Counted from the first letter of the stretch, positions 52,507-63,962 are shown. The stretch is DNA of 64,000 nt from Auanema rhodensis (GCA_964057225.1 OZ059894.1:8318131-8382130), one strand, 5' to 3'. Program-made: numbers and translations. Notes: generated by a model from the letters alone, not told the origin.

Positions 52507-52526
52507 GCCTATTGCGCCACGGAAGC
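52454..52526 (-). tRNA. tRNA-Asn(GTT)
   Basis: Consensus copy; 271-bp unit. Confidence 0.93.
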
Positions 52527-52724
52527 ACATATACTCAACAATCTAGACTTGTGAAGTTCCTACTTCTGTTTTAGATCAGTCGATGATCCATATTTTCTGA
52601 TGTTCTGGTCTATTTTATCCAATCCTTCTAGAAAATTTATGAATGAGATCGTAAGTAGAGGAATTAAAATTTTAATTTTGCTCAATTTGAAGCTTAATTT
52701 GAACTGTGGAAATCAAAAATGTTT

Positions 52725-52741
52725 CGCTCCCGGGTGGGCTC

Positions 52742-52777
<36 letters not shown>

Positions 52778-52797
52778 GCCTATTGCGCCACGGAAGC
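52725..52797 (-). tRNA. tRNA-Asn(GTT)
   Basis: Consensus copy; 271-bp unit. Confidence 0.93.
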
Positions 52798-52983
52798 ACA
52801 TATACTCAACAATCTAGACTTGTGAAGTTTCTACTTCTGTTTTAGATCAGTCAATGATCCATATTTTCTGATGTTCTGGTCTATCTTATCCAATCCTTCT
52901 AGAAAATTTATGAATGAGATCGTAAGTAGATGAATTAAAATTTTAATTTTGCTTAATTGGAACTGTGGAAACCAAAAATATTT

Positions 52984-53000
52984 CGCTCCCGCGTGGGCTC

Positions 53001-53036
<36 letters not shown>

Positions 53037-53056
53037 GCCTATTGCGCCACGGAAGC
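52984..53056 (-). tRNA. tRNA-Asn(GTT), C65G variant
   Basis: C65G makes a G-G mismatch at the outer T-stem pair; 259-bp unit. Confidence 0.85.
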
Positions 53057-53254
53057 ACATATACTCAACAATCTAGACTTGTGAAGTTTCTACTTCTGTT
53101 TTAGATCAGTCAATGATCCATATTTTCTGATGTTCTGGTCTATCTTATCAAATCTTTCTAGAAAATTTATGAATGAGATCGTAAGTAGATGAATTAAAAT
53201 TTCAATTTTGCTCAATTTGAAGCTTAATTTGAACTGTGGAAATCAAAAATGTTT

Positions 53255-53271
53255 CGCTCCCGGGTGGGCTC

Positions 53272-53307
<36 letters not shown>

Positions 53308-53327
53308 GCCTATTGCGCCACGGAAGC
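53255..53327 (-). tRNA. tRNA-Asn(GTT)
   Basis: Consensus copy; 271-bp unit. Confidence 0.93.
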
Positions 53328-53513
53328 ACATATACTCAATAATCTAGACTTGTGAAGTTTCTACTTCTGTTTTAGATCAGTCAATGATCCATATTTTCTG
53401 ATGTTCTGGTATATCTTATCCAATCCTTCTAGAAAATTTATGAATGAGATCGTAAGTAGATGAATTAAAATTTTAATTTTGCTTAATTGGAACTGTGGAA
53501 ACCAAAAATATTT

Positions 53514-53530
53514 CGCTCCCGGGTGGGGTC

Positions 53531-53566
<36 letters not shown>

Positions 53567-53586
53567 GCCTATTGCGCCACGGAAGC
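53514..53586 (-). tRNA. tRNA-Asn(GTT), G59C variant
   Basis: G59C in the T loop; the B box GGTTCGACCCC still fits consensus; 259-bp unit. Confidence 0.9.
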
Positions 53587-53784
53587 ACATATACTCAACA
53601 ATCTAGACTTGTGAAGTTTCTACTTCTGTTTTAGATCAGTCAATGATCCATATTTTCTGATGTTCTGGTCTATCTTATCCAATCTTTCTAGAAAATTTAT
53701 GAATGAGATCGTAAGTAGATGAATTAAAATTTCAATTTTGCTCAATTTGAAGCTTAATTTGAACTGTGGAAATCAAAAATGTTT

Positions 53785-53801
53785 CGCTCCCGGGTGGGCT
53801 C

Positions 53802-53837
<36 letters not shown>

Positions 53838-53857
53838 GCCTATTGCGCCACGGAAGC
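53785..53857 (-). tRNA. tRNA-Asn(GTT)
   Basis: Consensus copy; 271-bp unit. Confidence 0.93.
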
Positions 53858-54055
53858 ACATATACTCAACAATCTAGACTTGTGAAGTTCCTACTTCTGT
53901 TTTAGATCAGTCGATGATCCATATTTTCTGATGTTCTGGTCTATTTTATCCAATCCTTCTAGAAAATTTATGAATGAGATCGTAAGTAGAGGAATTAAAA
54001 TTTTAATTTTGCTCAATTTGAAGCTTAATTTGAACTGTGGAAATCAAAAATGTTT

Positions 54056-54072
54056 CGCTCCCGGGTGGGCTC

Positions 54073-54108
<36 letters not shown>

Positions 54109-54128
54109 GCCTATTGCGCCACGGAAGC
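54056..54128 (-). tRNA. tRNA-Asn(GTT)
   Basis: Consensus copy; 271-bp unit. Confidence 0.93.
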
Positions 54129-54314
54129 ACATATACTCAACAATCTAGACTTGTGAAGTTTCTACTTCTGTTTTAGATCAGTCAATGATCCATATTTTCT
54201 GATGTTCTGGTCTATCTTATCCAATCCTTCTAGAAAATTTATGAATGAGATCGTAAGTAGATGAATTAAAATTTTAATTTTGCTTAATTGGAACTGTGGA
54301 AACCAAAAATATTT

Positions 54315-54331
54315 CGCTCCCGCGTGGGCTC

Positions 54332-54367
<36 letters not shown>

Positions 54368-54387
54368 GCCTATTGCGCCACGGAAGC
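54315..54387 (-). tRNA. tRNA-Asn(GTT), C65G variant
   Basis: C65G, duplicate of 52984; 259-bp unit. Confidence 0.85.
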
Positions 54388-54585
54388 ACATATACTCAAC
54401 AATCTAGACTTGTGAAGTTTCTACTTCTGTTTTAGATCAGTCAATGATCCATATTTTCTGATGTTCTGGTCTATCTTATCAAATCTTTCTAGAAAATTTA
54501 TGAATGAGATCGTAAGTAGATGAATTAAAATTTCAATTTTGCTCAATTTGAAGCTTAATTTGAACTGTGGAAATCAAAAATGTTT

Positions 54586-54602
54586 CGCTCCCGGGTGGGC
54601 TC

Positions 54603-54638
<36 letters not shown>

Positions 54639-54658
54639 GCCTATTGCGCCACGGAAGC
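54586..54658 (-). tRNA. tRNA-Asn(GTT)
   Basis: Consensus copy; 271-bp unit. Confidence 0.93.
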
Positions 54659-54844
54659 ACATATACTCAACAATCTAGACTTGTGAAGTTTCTACTTCTG
54701 TTTTAGATCAGTCAATGATCCATATTTTCTGATGTTCTGGTCTATCTTATCCAATCCTTCTAGAAAATTTATGAATGAGATCGTAAGTAGATGAATTAAA
54801 ATTTTAATTTTGCTCAATTTGAACTGTGGAAACGAAAAATATTT

Positions 54845-54861
54845 CGCTCCCGGGTGGGCTC

Positions 54862-54897
<36 letters not shown>

Positions 54898-54917
54898 GCC
54901 TATTGCGCCACGGAAGC
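54845..54917 (-). tRNA. tRNA-Asn(GTT)
   Basis: Consensus copy; 259-bp unit. Confidence 0.93.
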
Positions 54918-55115
54918 ACATATACTCAATAATCTAGACTTGTGAAGTTTCTACTTCTGTTTTAAATTAGTCAATAATCCATATTTTCTGATGTTCTGGT
55001 CTATCTTATCCAATCCTTCTAGAGAATTTATGAATGAGATCGTAAGTAGATGAATCAAAATTTTAATTTTGCTTAATTTGAAGCTTAATTGGAACTGTGG
55101 AAACCAAAAATATTT

Positions 55116-55132
55116 CGCTCCCGGGTGGGCTC

Positions 55133-55168
<36 letters not shown>

Positions 55169-55188
55169 GCCTATTGCGCCACGGAAGC
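55116..55188 (-). tRNA. tRNA-Asn(GTT)
   Basis: Consensus copy; 271-bp unit. Confidence 0.93.
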
Positions 55189-55374
55189 ACATATACTCAA
55201 TAATCTAGACTTGTGAAGTTTCTACTTCTGTTTTAAATCAGTCAATAATCCATATTTTCTGATGTTCTGGTATATCTTATCCAATCCTTCTAGAAAATTT
55301 ATGAATGAGATCGTAAGTAGATGAATTAAAATTTTAATTTTGCTTAATTGGAACTGTGGAAACCAAAAATATTT

Positions 55375-55391
55375 CGCTCCCGGGTGGGCTC

Positions 55392-55427
<36 letters not shown>

Positions 55428-55447
55428 GCCTATTGCGCCACGGAAGC
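55375..55447 (-). tRNA. tRNA-Asn(GTT)
   Basis: Consensus copy; 259-bp unit. Confidence 0.93.
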
Positions 55448-55645
55448 ACATATACTCAACAATCTAGACTTGTGAAGTTTCTACTTCTGTTTTAGATCAG
55501 TCAATGATCCATATTTTCTGATGTTCTGGTCTATCTTATCCAATCTTTCTAGAAAATTTATGAATGAGATCGTAAGTAGATGAATTAAAATTTCAATTTT
55601 GCTCAATTTGAAGCTTAATTTGAACTGTGGAAATCAAAAATGTTT

Positions 55646-55662
55646 CGCTCCCGGGTGGGCTC

Positions 55663-55698
<36 letters not shown>

Positions 55699-55718
55699 GC
55701 CTATTGCGCCACGGAAGC
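55646..55718 (-). tRNA. tRNA-Asn(GTT)
   Basis: Consensus copy; 271-bp unit. Confidence 0.93.
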
Positions 55719-55916
55719 ACATATACTCAACAATCTAGACTTGTGAAGTTCCTACTTCTGTTTTAGATCAGTCGATGATCCATATTTTCTGATGTTCTGG
55801 TCTATTTTATCCAATCCTTCTAGAAAATTTATGAATGAGATCGTAAGTAGAGGAATTAAAATTTTAATTTTGCTCAATTTGAAGCTTAATTTGAACTGTG
55901 GAAATCAAAAATGTTT

Positions 55917-55933
55917 CGCTCCCGGGTGGGCTC

Positions 55934-55969
<36 letters not shown>

Positions 55970-55989
55970 GCCTATTGCGCCACGGAAGC
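55917..55989 (-). tRNA. tRNA-Asn(GTT)
   Basis: Consensus copy; 271-bp unit. Confidence 0.93.
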
Positions 55990-56175
55990 ACATATACTCA
56001 ACAATCTAGACTTGTGAAGTTTCTACTTCTGTTTTAGATCAGTCAATGATCCATATTTTCTGATGTTCTGGTCTATCTTATCCAATCCTTCTAGAAAATT
56101 TATGAATGAGATCGTAAGTAGATGAATTAAAATTTTAATTTTGCTTAATTGGAACTGTGGAAACCAAAAATATTT

Positions 56176-56192
56176 CGCTCCCGCGTGGGCTC

Positions 56193-56228
<36 letters not shown>

Positions 56229-56248
56229 GCCTATTGCGCCACGGAAGC
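56176..56248 (-). tRNA. tRNA-Asn(GTT), C65G variant
   Basis: C65G, duplicate of 52984; 259-bp unit. Confidence 0.85.
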
Positions 56249-56446
56249 ACATATACTCAACAATCTAGACTTGTGAAGTTTCTACTTCTGTTTTAGATCA
56301 GTCAATGATCCATATTTTCTGATGTTCTGGTCTATCTTATCAAATCTTTCTAGAAAATTTATGAATGAGATCGTAAGTAGATGAATTAAAATTTCAATTT
56401 TGCTCAATTTGAAGCTTAATTTGAACTGTGGAAATCAAAAATGTTT

Positions 56447-56463
56447 CGCTCCCGGGTGGGCTC

Positions 56464-56499
<36 letters not shown>

Positions 56500-56519
56500 G
56501 CCTATTGCGCCACGGAAGC
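56447..56519 (-). tRNA. tRNA-Asn(GTT)
   Basis: Consensus copy; 271-bp unit. Confidence 0.93.
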
Positions 56520-56717
56520 ACATATACTCAACAATCTAGACTTGTGAAGGTTCTACTTCTGTTTTAGATCAGTCAATGATCCATATTTTCTGATGTTCTG
56601 GTCTATCTTATCCAATCCTTCTAGAAAATTTATGAATGAGATCGTGAGTAGATGAATCAAAATTTTAATTTTGCTTGATTTGAAGCTTAATGGGAACTGT
56701 GGAAACCAAAAATATTT

Positions 56718-56734
56718 CGCTCCCGGGTGGGCTC

Positions 56735-56770
<36 letters not shown>

Positions 56771-56790
56771 GCCTATTGCGCCACGGAAGC
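56718..56790 (-). tRNA. tRNA-Asn(GTT)
   Basis: Consensus copy; 271-bp unit. Confidence 0.93.
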
Positions 56791-56988
56791 ACATATACTC
56801 AACAATCTAGACTTGTGAAGGTTCTACTTCTGTTTTAGATCAGTCAATGATCCATATTTTCTGATGTTCTGGTCTATCTTATCCAATCCTTCTAGAAAAT
56901 TTATGAATGAGATCGTGAGTAGATAAATCAAAATTTTAATTTTGCTTGATTTGAAGCTTAATTGGAACTGTGGAAACCGAAAATATTT

Positions 56989-57005
56989 CGCTCCCGGGTG
57001 GGCTC

Positions 57006-57041
<36 letters not shown>

Positions 57042-57061
57042 GCCTATTGCGCCACGGAAGC
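56989..57061 (-). tRNA. tRNA-Asn(GTT)
   Basis: Consensus copy; terminator reduced to T4 (ATATTTTCGG); 271-bp unit. Confidence 0.93.
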
Positions 57062-57259
57062 ACATATACTCAACAATCTAGACTTGTGAAGTTTCTACTT
57101 CTGTTTTAGATCAGTCAATGATCCATATTTTCTGATGTTCTGGTCTATCTTATCCAATCCTTCTAGAAAATTTATGAATGAGATCGTAAGTAGAGGAATT
57201 AAAATTTTAATTTTGCTCAATTTGAAGCTTAATTTGAACTGTGGAAATCAAAAATGTTT

Positions 57260-57332
57260 CGCTCCCGGGTGGGCTCGAACCACGAACCTTTCGGTTAACA
57301 GCCGAACGCGCTGCCTATTGCGCCACGGAAGC
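57260..57332 (-). tRNA. tRNA-Asn(GTT), G49C variant
   Basis: G49C makes a C-C mismatch at the outer T-stem pair; 271-bp unit. Confidence 0.85.
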
Positions 57333-57530
57333 ACATATACTCAACAATCTAGACTTGTGAAGGTTCTACTTCTGTTTTAGATCAGTCAATGATCCATATT
57401 TTCTGATGTTCTGGTCTATCTTATCCAATCCTTCTAGAAAATTTATGAATGAGATCGTGAGTAGATGAATCAAAATTTTAATTTTGCTTGATTTGAAGCT
57501 TAATGGGAACTGTGGAAACCAAAAATATTT

Positions 57531-57547
57531 CGCTCCCGGGTGGGCTC

Positions 57548-57583
<36 letters not shown>

Positions 57584-57603
57584 GCCTATTGCGCCACGGA
57601 AGC
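57531..57603 (-). tRNA. tRNA-Asn(GTT)
   Basis: Consensus copy; 271-bp unit. Confidence 0.93.
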
Positions 57604-57801
57604 ACATATACTCAACAATCTAGACTTGTGAAGGTTCTACTTCTGTTTTAGATCAGTCAATGATCCATATTTTCTGATGTTCTGGTCTATCTTATCCAAT
57701 CCTTCTAGAAAATTTATGAATGAGATCGTGAGTAGATAAATCAAAATTTTAATTTTGCTTGATTTGAAGCTTAATTGGAACTGTGGAAACCGAAAATATT
57801 T

Positions 57802-57818
57802 CGCTCCCGGGTGGGCTC

Positions 57819-57854
<36 letters not shown>

Positions 57855-57874
57855 GCCTATTGCGCCACGGAAGC
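57802..57874 (-). tRNA. tRNA-Asn(GTT)
   Basis: Consensus copy; T4 terminator, duplicate of 56989; 271-bp unit. Confidence 0.93.
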
Positions 57875-58072
57875 ACATATACTCAACAATCTAGACTTGT
57901 GAAGTTTCTACTTCTGTTTTAGATCAGTCAATGATCCATATTTTCTGATGTTCTGGTCTATCTTATCCAATCCTTCTAGAAAATTTATGAATGAGATCGT
58001 AAGTAGAGGAATTAAAATTTTAATTTTGCTCAATTTGAAGCTTAATTTGAACTGTGGAAATCAAAAATGTTT

Positions 58073-58145
58073 CGCTCCCGGGTGGGCTCGAACCACGAAC
58101 CTTTCGGTTAACAGCCGAACGCGCTGCCTATTGCGCCACGGAAGC
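58073..58145 (-). tRNA. tRNA-Asn(GTT), G49C variant
   Basis: G49C, duplicate of 57260; 271-bp unit. Confidence 0.85.
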
Positions 58146-58331
58146 ACATATACTCAACAATCTAGACTTGTGAAGTTTCTACTTCTGTTTTAGATCAGTC
58201 AATGATCCATATTTTCTGATGTTCTGGTCTATCTTATCCAATCCTTCTAGAAAATTTATGAATGAGATCGTAAGTAGATGAATTAATATTTTAATTTTGC
58301 TTAATTGGAACTGTGGAAACCAAAAATACTT

Positions 58332-58348
58332 CGCTCCCGGGTGGGCTC

Positions 58349-58383
<35 letters not shown>

Positions 58384-58404
58384 AGCCTATTGCGCCACGG
58401 AAGC
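58332..58404 (-). tRNA. tRNA-Asn(GTT), A21T variant
   Basis: A21T at a conserved D-loop base; 259-bp unit. Confidence 0.87.
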
Positions 58405-58602
58405 ACATATACTCAACAATCTAGACTTGTGAAGTTTCTACTTCTGTTTTAGATCAGTCAATGATCCATATTTTCTGATGTTCTGGTCTATCTTATCCAA
58501 TCTTTCTAGAAAATTTATGAATGAGATCGTAAGTAGATGAATTAAAATTTCAATTTTGCTCAATTTGAAGCTTAATTTGAACTGTGGAAATCAAAAATGT
58601 TT

Positions 58603-58675
58603 CGCTCCCGGGTGGGCTCGAACCACGAACCTTTCGGTTAACAGCCGAACGCGCTGCCTATTGCGCCACGGAAGC
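58603..58675 (-). tRNA. tRNA-Asn(GTT), G49C variant
   Basis: G49C; 271-bp unit. Confidence 0.85.
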
Positions 58676-58861
58676 ACATATACTCAACAATCTAGACTTG
58701 TGAAGTTTCTACTTCTGTTTTAGATCAGTCGATGATCCATATTTTCTGATGTTCTGGTCTATCTTATCCAATCCTTCTAGAAAATTTATGAATGAGATCG
58801 TAAGTAGATGAATTAATATTTTAATTTTGCTTAATTGGAACTGTGGAAACCAAAAATACTT

Positions 58862-58878
58862 CGCTCCCGGGTGGGCTC

Positions 58879-58913
<35 letters not shown>

Positions 58914-58934
58914 AGCCTATTGCGCCACGGAAGC
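58862..58934 (-). tRNA. tRNA-Asn(GTT), A21T variant
   Basis: A21T, duplicate of 58332; 259-bp unit. Confidence 0.87.
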
Positions 58935-59132
58935 ACATATACTCAACAATCTAGACTTGTGAAGTTTCTACTTCTGTTTTAGATCAGTCAATGATCCATA
59001 TTTTCTGATGTTCTGGTCTATCTTATCCAATCTTTCTAGAAAATTTATGAATGAGATCGTAAGTAGATGAATTAAAATTTCAATTTTGCTTAATTTGAAG
59101 CTTAATTTGAACTGTGGAAATCAAAAATGTTT

Positions 59133-59149
59133 CGCTCCCGGGTGGGCTC

Positions 59150-59185
<36 letters not shown>

Positions 59186-59205
59186 GCCTATTGCGCCACG
59201 GAAGC
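59133..59205 (-). tRNA. tRNA-Asn(GTT)
   Basis: Consensus copy; 271-bp unit. Confidence 0.93.
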
Positions 59206-59391
59206 ACATATACTCAACAATCTAGACTTGTGAAGTTTCTACTTCTGTTTTAGATCAGTCAATAATCCATGTTTTCTGATGTTCTGGTCTATCTTATCCA
59301 ATCCTTCTAGAAAATTTATGAATGAGATCGTAAGTAGATGAATTAAAATTTTAATTTGGCTTAATTTGAACTGTGGAAACGAAAAATATTT

Positions 59392-59408
59392 CGCTCCCGG
59401 GTGGGCTC

Positions 59409-59444
<36 letters not shown>

Positions 59445-59464
59445 GCCTATTGCGCCACGGAAGC
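59392..59464 (-). tRNA. tRNA-Asn(GTT)
   Basis: Consensus copy; 259-bp unit. Confidence 0.93.
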
Positions 59465-59662
59465 ACATATACTCAACAATCTAGACTTGTGAAGGTTCTA
59501 CTTCTGTTTTAGATCAGTCAATGATCCATATTTTCTGATGTTCTGGTCTTTCTTATCCAATCCTTCTAGAGAATTTATGAATGAGATCGTGAGTAGATGA
59601 ATAAAAATTTTAATTTTGCTTGATTTGAAGCTTAATTTGAACTGTGGAAACCAAAAATATTT

Positions 59663-59679
59663 CGCTCCCGGGTGGGCTC

Positions 59680-59715
<36 letters not shown>

Positions 59716-59735
59716 GCCTATTGCGCCACGGAAGC
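59663..59735 (-). tRNA. tRNA-Asn(GTT)
   Basis: Consensus copy; 271-bp unit. Confidence 0.93.
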
Positions 59736-59933
59736 ACATATACTCAACAATCTAGACTTGTGAAGTTTCTACTTCTGTTTTAGATCAGTCAATGATCCAT
59801 ATTTTCTGATGTTCTGGTCTATCTTATCCAATCCTTCTAGAGAATTTATGAATGAGATCGTAAGTAGATGAATTAAAATTTTAATTTTGCTCAATTTGAA
59901 GCTTAATTTGAACTGTGGAAACCAAAAATATTT

Positions 59934-59950
59934 CGCTCCCGGGTGGGCTC

Positions 59951-59986
<36 letters not shown>

Positions 59987-60006
59987 GCCTATTGCGCCAC
60001 GGAAGC
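59934..60006 (-). tRNA. tRNA-Asn(GTT)
   Basis: Consensus copy; 271-bp unit. Confidence 0.93.
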
Positions 60007-60192
60007 ACATATACTCAACAATCTAGACTTGTGAAGTTTCTACTTCTGTTTTAGATCAGTCAATGATCCATATTTTCTGATGTTCTGGTCTATCTTATCC
60101 AATCCTTCTAGAAAATTTATGAATGAGATCGTAAGTAGATGAATTAAAATTTTAATTTCGCTTAATTGGAACTGTGGAAACCAAAAATATTT

Positions 60193-60265
60193 CGCTCCCG
60201 GGTGGGCTCGAACCGCCAACCTTTCGGTTAACAGCCGAACGCGCTGCCTATTGCGCCACGGAAGC
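60193..60265 (-). tRNA. tRNA-Asn(GTT), T51C variant
   Basis: T51C makes a C-A mismatch in the middle of the T stem; 259-bp unit. Confidence 0.85.
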
Positions 60266-60463
60266 ACATATACTCAACAATCTAGACTTGTGAAGTTTCT
60301 ACTTCTGTTTTAGATCAGTCAATGATCCATATTTTCTGATGTTCTGGTCTATCTTATCCAATCCTTCTAGAAAATTTATGAATGAGATCGTAAGTAGATG
60401 AATTAAAATTTCAATTTTGCTCAATTTGAAGCTTAATTTGAACTGTGGAAATCAAAAATGTTT

Positions 60464-60480
60464 CGCTCCCGGGTGGGCTC

Positions 60481-60516
<36 letters not shown>

Positions 60517-60536
60517 GCCTATTGCGCCACGGAAGC
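60464..60536 (-). tRNA. tRNA-Asn(GTT)
   Basis: Consensus copy; 271-bp unit. Confidence 0.93.
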
Positions 60537-60734
60537 ACATATACTCAACAATCTAGACTTGTGAAGGTTCTACTTCTGTTTTAGATCAGTCAATGATCCA
60601 TATTTTCTGATGTTCTGGTCTATCTTATCCAATCCTTCTAGAAAATTTATGAATGAGATCGTGAGTAGATGAATCAAAATTTTAATTTTGCTTGATTTGA
60701 AGCTTAATTGGAACTGTGGAAACCAAAAATATTT

Positions 60735-60751
60735 CGCTCCCGGGTGGGCTC

Positions 60752-60787
<36 letters not shown>

Positions 60788-60807
60788 GCCTATTGCGCCA
60801 CGGAAGC
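60735..60807 (-). tRNA. tRNA-Asn(GTT)
   Basis: Consensus copy; 271-bp unit. Confidence 0.93.
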
Positions 60808-61005
60808 ACATATACTCAACAATCTAGACTTGTGAAGTTTCTACTTCTGTTTTAGATCAGTCGATGATCCATATTTTCTGATGTTCTGGTCTATTTTATC
60901 CAATCCTTCTAGAAAATTTATGAATGAGATCGTAAGTAGAGGAATTAAAATTTTAATTTTGCTCAATTTGAAGCTTAATTTGAACTGTGGAAATCAAAAA
61001 TATTT

Positions 61006-61022
61006 CGCTCCCGGGTGGGCTC

Positions 61023-61058
<36 letters not shown>

Positions 61059-61078
61059 GCCTATTGCGCCACGGAAGC
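61006..61078 (-). tRNA. tRNA-Asn(GTT)
   Basis: Consensus copy; 271-bp unit. Confidence 0.93.
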
Positions 61079-61276
61079 ACATATACTCAACAATCTAGAC
61101 TTGTGAAGTTTCTACTTCTGTTTTAGATCAGTCAATGATCCATATTTTCTGATGTTCTGGTCTATCTTATCCAATCCTTCTAGAGAATTTATGAATGAGA
61201 TCGTAAGTAGATGAATTAAAATTTTAATTTTGCTCAATTTGAAGCTTAATTTGAACTGTGGAAACCAAAAATATTT

Positions 61277-61293
61277 CGCTCCCGGGTGGGCTC

Positions 61294-61329
<36 letters not shown>

Positions 61330-61349
61330 GCCTATTGCGCCACGGAAGC
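61277..61349 (-). tRNA. tRNA-Asn(GTT)
   Basis: Consensus copy; 271-bp unit. Confidence 0.93.
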
Positions 61350-61547
61350 ACATATACTCAACAATCTAGACTTGTGAAGTTTCTACTTCTGTTTTAGATC
61401 AGTCAATGATCCATATTTTCTGATGTTCTGGTCTTTCTTATCCAATCCTTCTAGAGAATTTATGAATGAGATCGTAAGTAGATGAATTAAAATTTTAATT
61501 TTGCTCAATTTGAAGCTTAATTTGAACTGTGGAAACCAAAAATATTT

Positions 61548-61564
61548 CGCTCCCGGGTGGGCTC

Positions 61565-61600
<36 letters not shown>

Positions 61601-61620
61601 GCCTATTGCGCCACGGAAGC
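61548..61620 (-). tRNA. tRNA-Asn(GTT)
   Basis: Consensus copy; 271-bp unit. Confidence 0.93.
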
Positions 61621-61806
61621 ACATATACTCAACAATCTAGACTTGTGAAGTTTCTACTTCTGTTTTAGATCAGTCAATGATCCATATTTTCTGATGTTCT
61701 GGTCTATCTTATCCAATCCTTCTAGAAAATTTATGAATGAGATCGTAAGTAGATGAATTAAAATTTTAATTTCGCTTAATTGGAACTGTGGAAACCAAAA
61801 ATATTT

Positions 61807-61879
61807 CGCTCCCGGGTGGGCTCGAACCGCCAACCTTTCGGTTAACAGCCGAACGCGCTGCCTATTGCGCCACGGAAGC
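61807..61879 (-). tRNA. tRNA-Asn(GTT), T51C variant
   Basis: T51C, duplicate of 60193; 259-bp unit. Confidence 0.85.
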
Positions 61880-62077
61880 ACATATACTCAACAATCTAGA
61901 CTTGTGAAGTTTCTACTTCTGTTTTAGATCAGTCAATGATCCATATTTTCTGATGTTCTGGTCTATCTTATCCAATCCTTCTAGAAAATTTATGAATGAG
62001 ATCGTAAGTAGATGAATTAAAATTTCAATTTTGCTCAATTTGAAGCTTAATTTGAACTGTGGAAATCAAAAATGTTT

Positions 62078-62094
62078 CGCTCCCGGGTGGGCTC

Positions 62095-62130
<36 letters not shown>

Positions 62131-62150
62131 GCCTATTGCGCCACGGAAGC
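62078..62150 (-). tRNA. tRNA-Asn(GTT)
   Basis: Consensus copy; 271-bp unit. Confidence 0.93.
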
Positions 62151-62348
62151 ACATATACTCAACAATCTAGACTTGTGAAGGTTCTACTTCTGTTTTAGAT
62201 CAGTCAATGATCCATATTTTCTGATGTTCTGGTCTATCTTATCCAATCCTTCTAGAAAATTTATGAATGAGATCGTGAGTAGATGAATCAAAATTTTAAT
62301 TTTGCTTGATTTGAAGCTTAATTGGAACTGTGGAAACCAAAAATATTT

Positions 62349-62365
62349 CGCTCCCGGGTGGGCTC

Positions 62366-62401
<36 letters not shown>

Positions 62402-62421
62402 GCCTATTGCGCCACGGAAGC
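62349..62421 (-). tRNA. tRNA-Asn(GTT)
   Basis: Consensus copy; 271-bp unit. Confidence 0.93.
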
Positions 62422-62619
62422 ACATATACTCAACAATCTAGACTTGTGAAGTTTCTACTTCTGTTTTAGATCAGTCGATGATCCATATTTTCTGATGTTC
62501 TGGTCTATTTTATCCAATCCTTCTAGAAAATTTATGAATGAGATCGTAAGTAGAGGAATTAAAATTTTAATTTTGCTCAATTTGAAGCTTAATTTGAACT
62601 GTGGAAATCAAAAATATTT

Positions 62620-62636
62620 CGCTCCCGGGTGGGCTC

Positions 62637-62672
<36 letters not shown>

Positions 62673-62692
62673 GCCTATTGCGCCACGGAAGC
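62620..62692 (-). tRNA. tRNA-Asn(GTT)
   Basis: Consensus copy; 271-bp unit. Confidence 0.93.
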
Positions 62693-62890
62693 ACATATAC
62701 TCAACAATCTAGACTTGTGAAGTTTCTACTTCTGTTTTAGATCAGTCAATGATCCATATTTTCTGATGTTCTGGTCTATCTTATCCAATCTTTCTAGAAA
62801 ATTTATGAATGAGATCGTAAGTAGATGAATTAAAATTTCAATTTTGCTCAATTTGAAGCTTAATTTGAACTGTGGAAATCAAAAATGTTT

Positions 62891-62907
62891 CGCTCCCGGG
62901 TGGGCTC

Positions 62908-62943
<36 letters not shown>

Positions 62944-62963
62944 GCCTATTGCGCCACGGAAGC
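62891..62963 (-). tRNA. tRNA-Asn(GTT)
   Basis: Consensus copy; 271-bp unit. Confidence 0.93.
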
Positions 62964-63149
62964 ACATATACTCAACAATCTAGACTTGTGAAGTTTCTAC
63001 TTCTGTTTTAGATCAGTCAATGATCCATGTTTTCTGATGTTCTGGTCTATCTTATCCAATCCTTCTAGAAAATTTATGAATGAGATCGTAAGTAGATGAA
63101 TTAAAATTTTAATTTTGCTTAATTTGAACTGTGGAAACGAAAAATATTT

Positions 63150-63166
63150 CGCTCCCGGGTGGGCTC

Positions 63167-63202
<36 letters not shown>

Positions 63203-63222
63203 GCCTATTGCGCCACGGAAGC
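63150..63222 (-). tRNA. tRNA-Asn(GTT)
   Basis: Consensus copy; 259-bp unit. Confidence 0.93.
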
Positions 63223-63420
63223 ACATATACTCAACAATCTAGACTTGTGATGGTTCTACTTCTGTTTTAGATCAGTCAATGATCCATATTTTCTGATGTT
63301 CTGGTCTATCTTATCCAATCCTTCTAGAAAATTTATGAATGAGATCGTGAGTAGATGAATAAAAATTTTAATTTTGCTTGATTTGAAGCTTAATTTGAAC
63401 TGTGGAAACCAAAAATATTT

Positions 63421-63437
63421 CGCTCCCGGGTGGGCTC

Positions 63438-63473
<36 letters not shown>

Positions 63474-63493
63474 GCCTATTGCGCCACGGAAGC
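63421..63493 (-). tRNA. tRNA-Asn(GTT)
   Basis: Consensus copy; 271-bp unit. Confidence 0.93.
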
Positions 63494-63691
63494 ACATATA
63501 CTCAACAATCTAGACTTGTGAAGGTTCTACTTCTGTTTTAGATCAGTCAATGATCCATATTTTCTGATGTTCTGGTCTATCTTATCCAATCCTTCTAGAG
63601 AATTTATGAATGAGATCGTAAGTAGATGAAATAAAGTTTTAATTTTGCTCAATTTGAAGCTTAATTTGAACTGTGGAAACCAAAAATGTTT

Positions 63692-63708
63692 CGCTCCCGG
63701 GTGGGCTC

Positions 63709-63744
<36 letters not shown>

Positions 63745-63764
63745 GCCTATTGCGCCACGGAAGC
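63692..63764 (-). tRNA. tRNA-Asn(GTT)
   Basis: Consensus copy; 271-bp unit. Confidence 0.93.
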
Positions 63765-63962
63765 ACATATACTCAATAATCTAGACTTGTGAAGTTTCTA
63801 CTTCTGTTTTAGATCAGTCAATGATCCGTATTTTCCCATGTTCTGCTCTTTCTTATCCAATCCTTCTAGAGAATTTATGAATGAGATCGTAAGTAGATGA
63901 ATCAAAATTTTAATTTTGCTTAATTTGAAGCTTAATTGGAACTGCGGAAACCAAAAATATTT

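Larger units (their letters stand above)
51653..56519 (-). repeat. 3192-bp segmental duplication with nested 1331-bp repeat
   Basis: Genes 51653 to 53255 (seven units, C65G at 52984) recur at 54845 to 56447. Between them 52454-53255 is also copied at 53785-54586 (offset 1331), giving three C65G copies. Confidence 0.85.
56718..58145 (-). repeat. 813-bp segmental duplication
   Basis: Three units at 56718, 56989 (T4 terminator) and 57260 (G49C) recur at 57531, 57802 and 58073. Confidence 0.87.
60193..62692 (-). repeat. 1614-bp segmental duplication
   Basis: Genes 60193 (T51C), 60464, 60735 and 61006 recur at 61807, 62078, 62349 and 62620. Confidence 0.85.
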
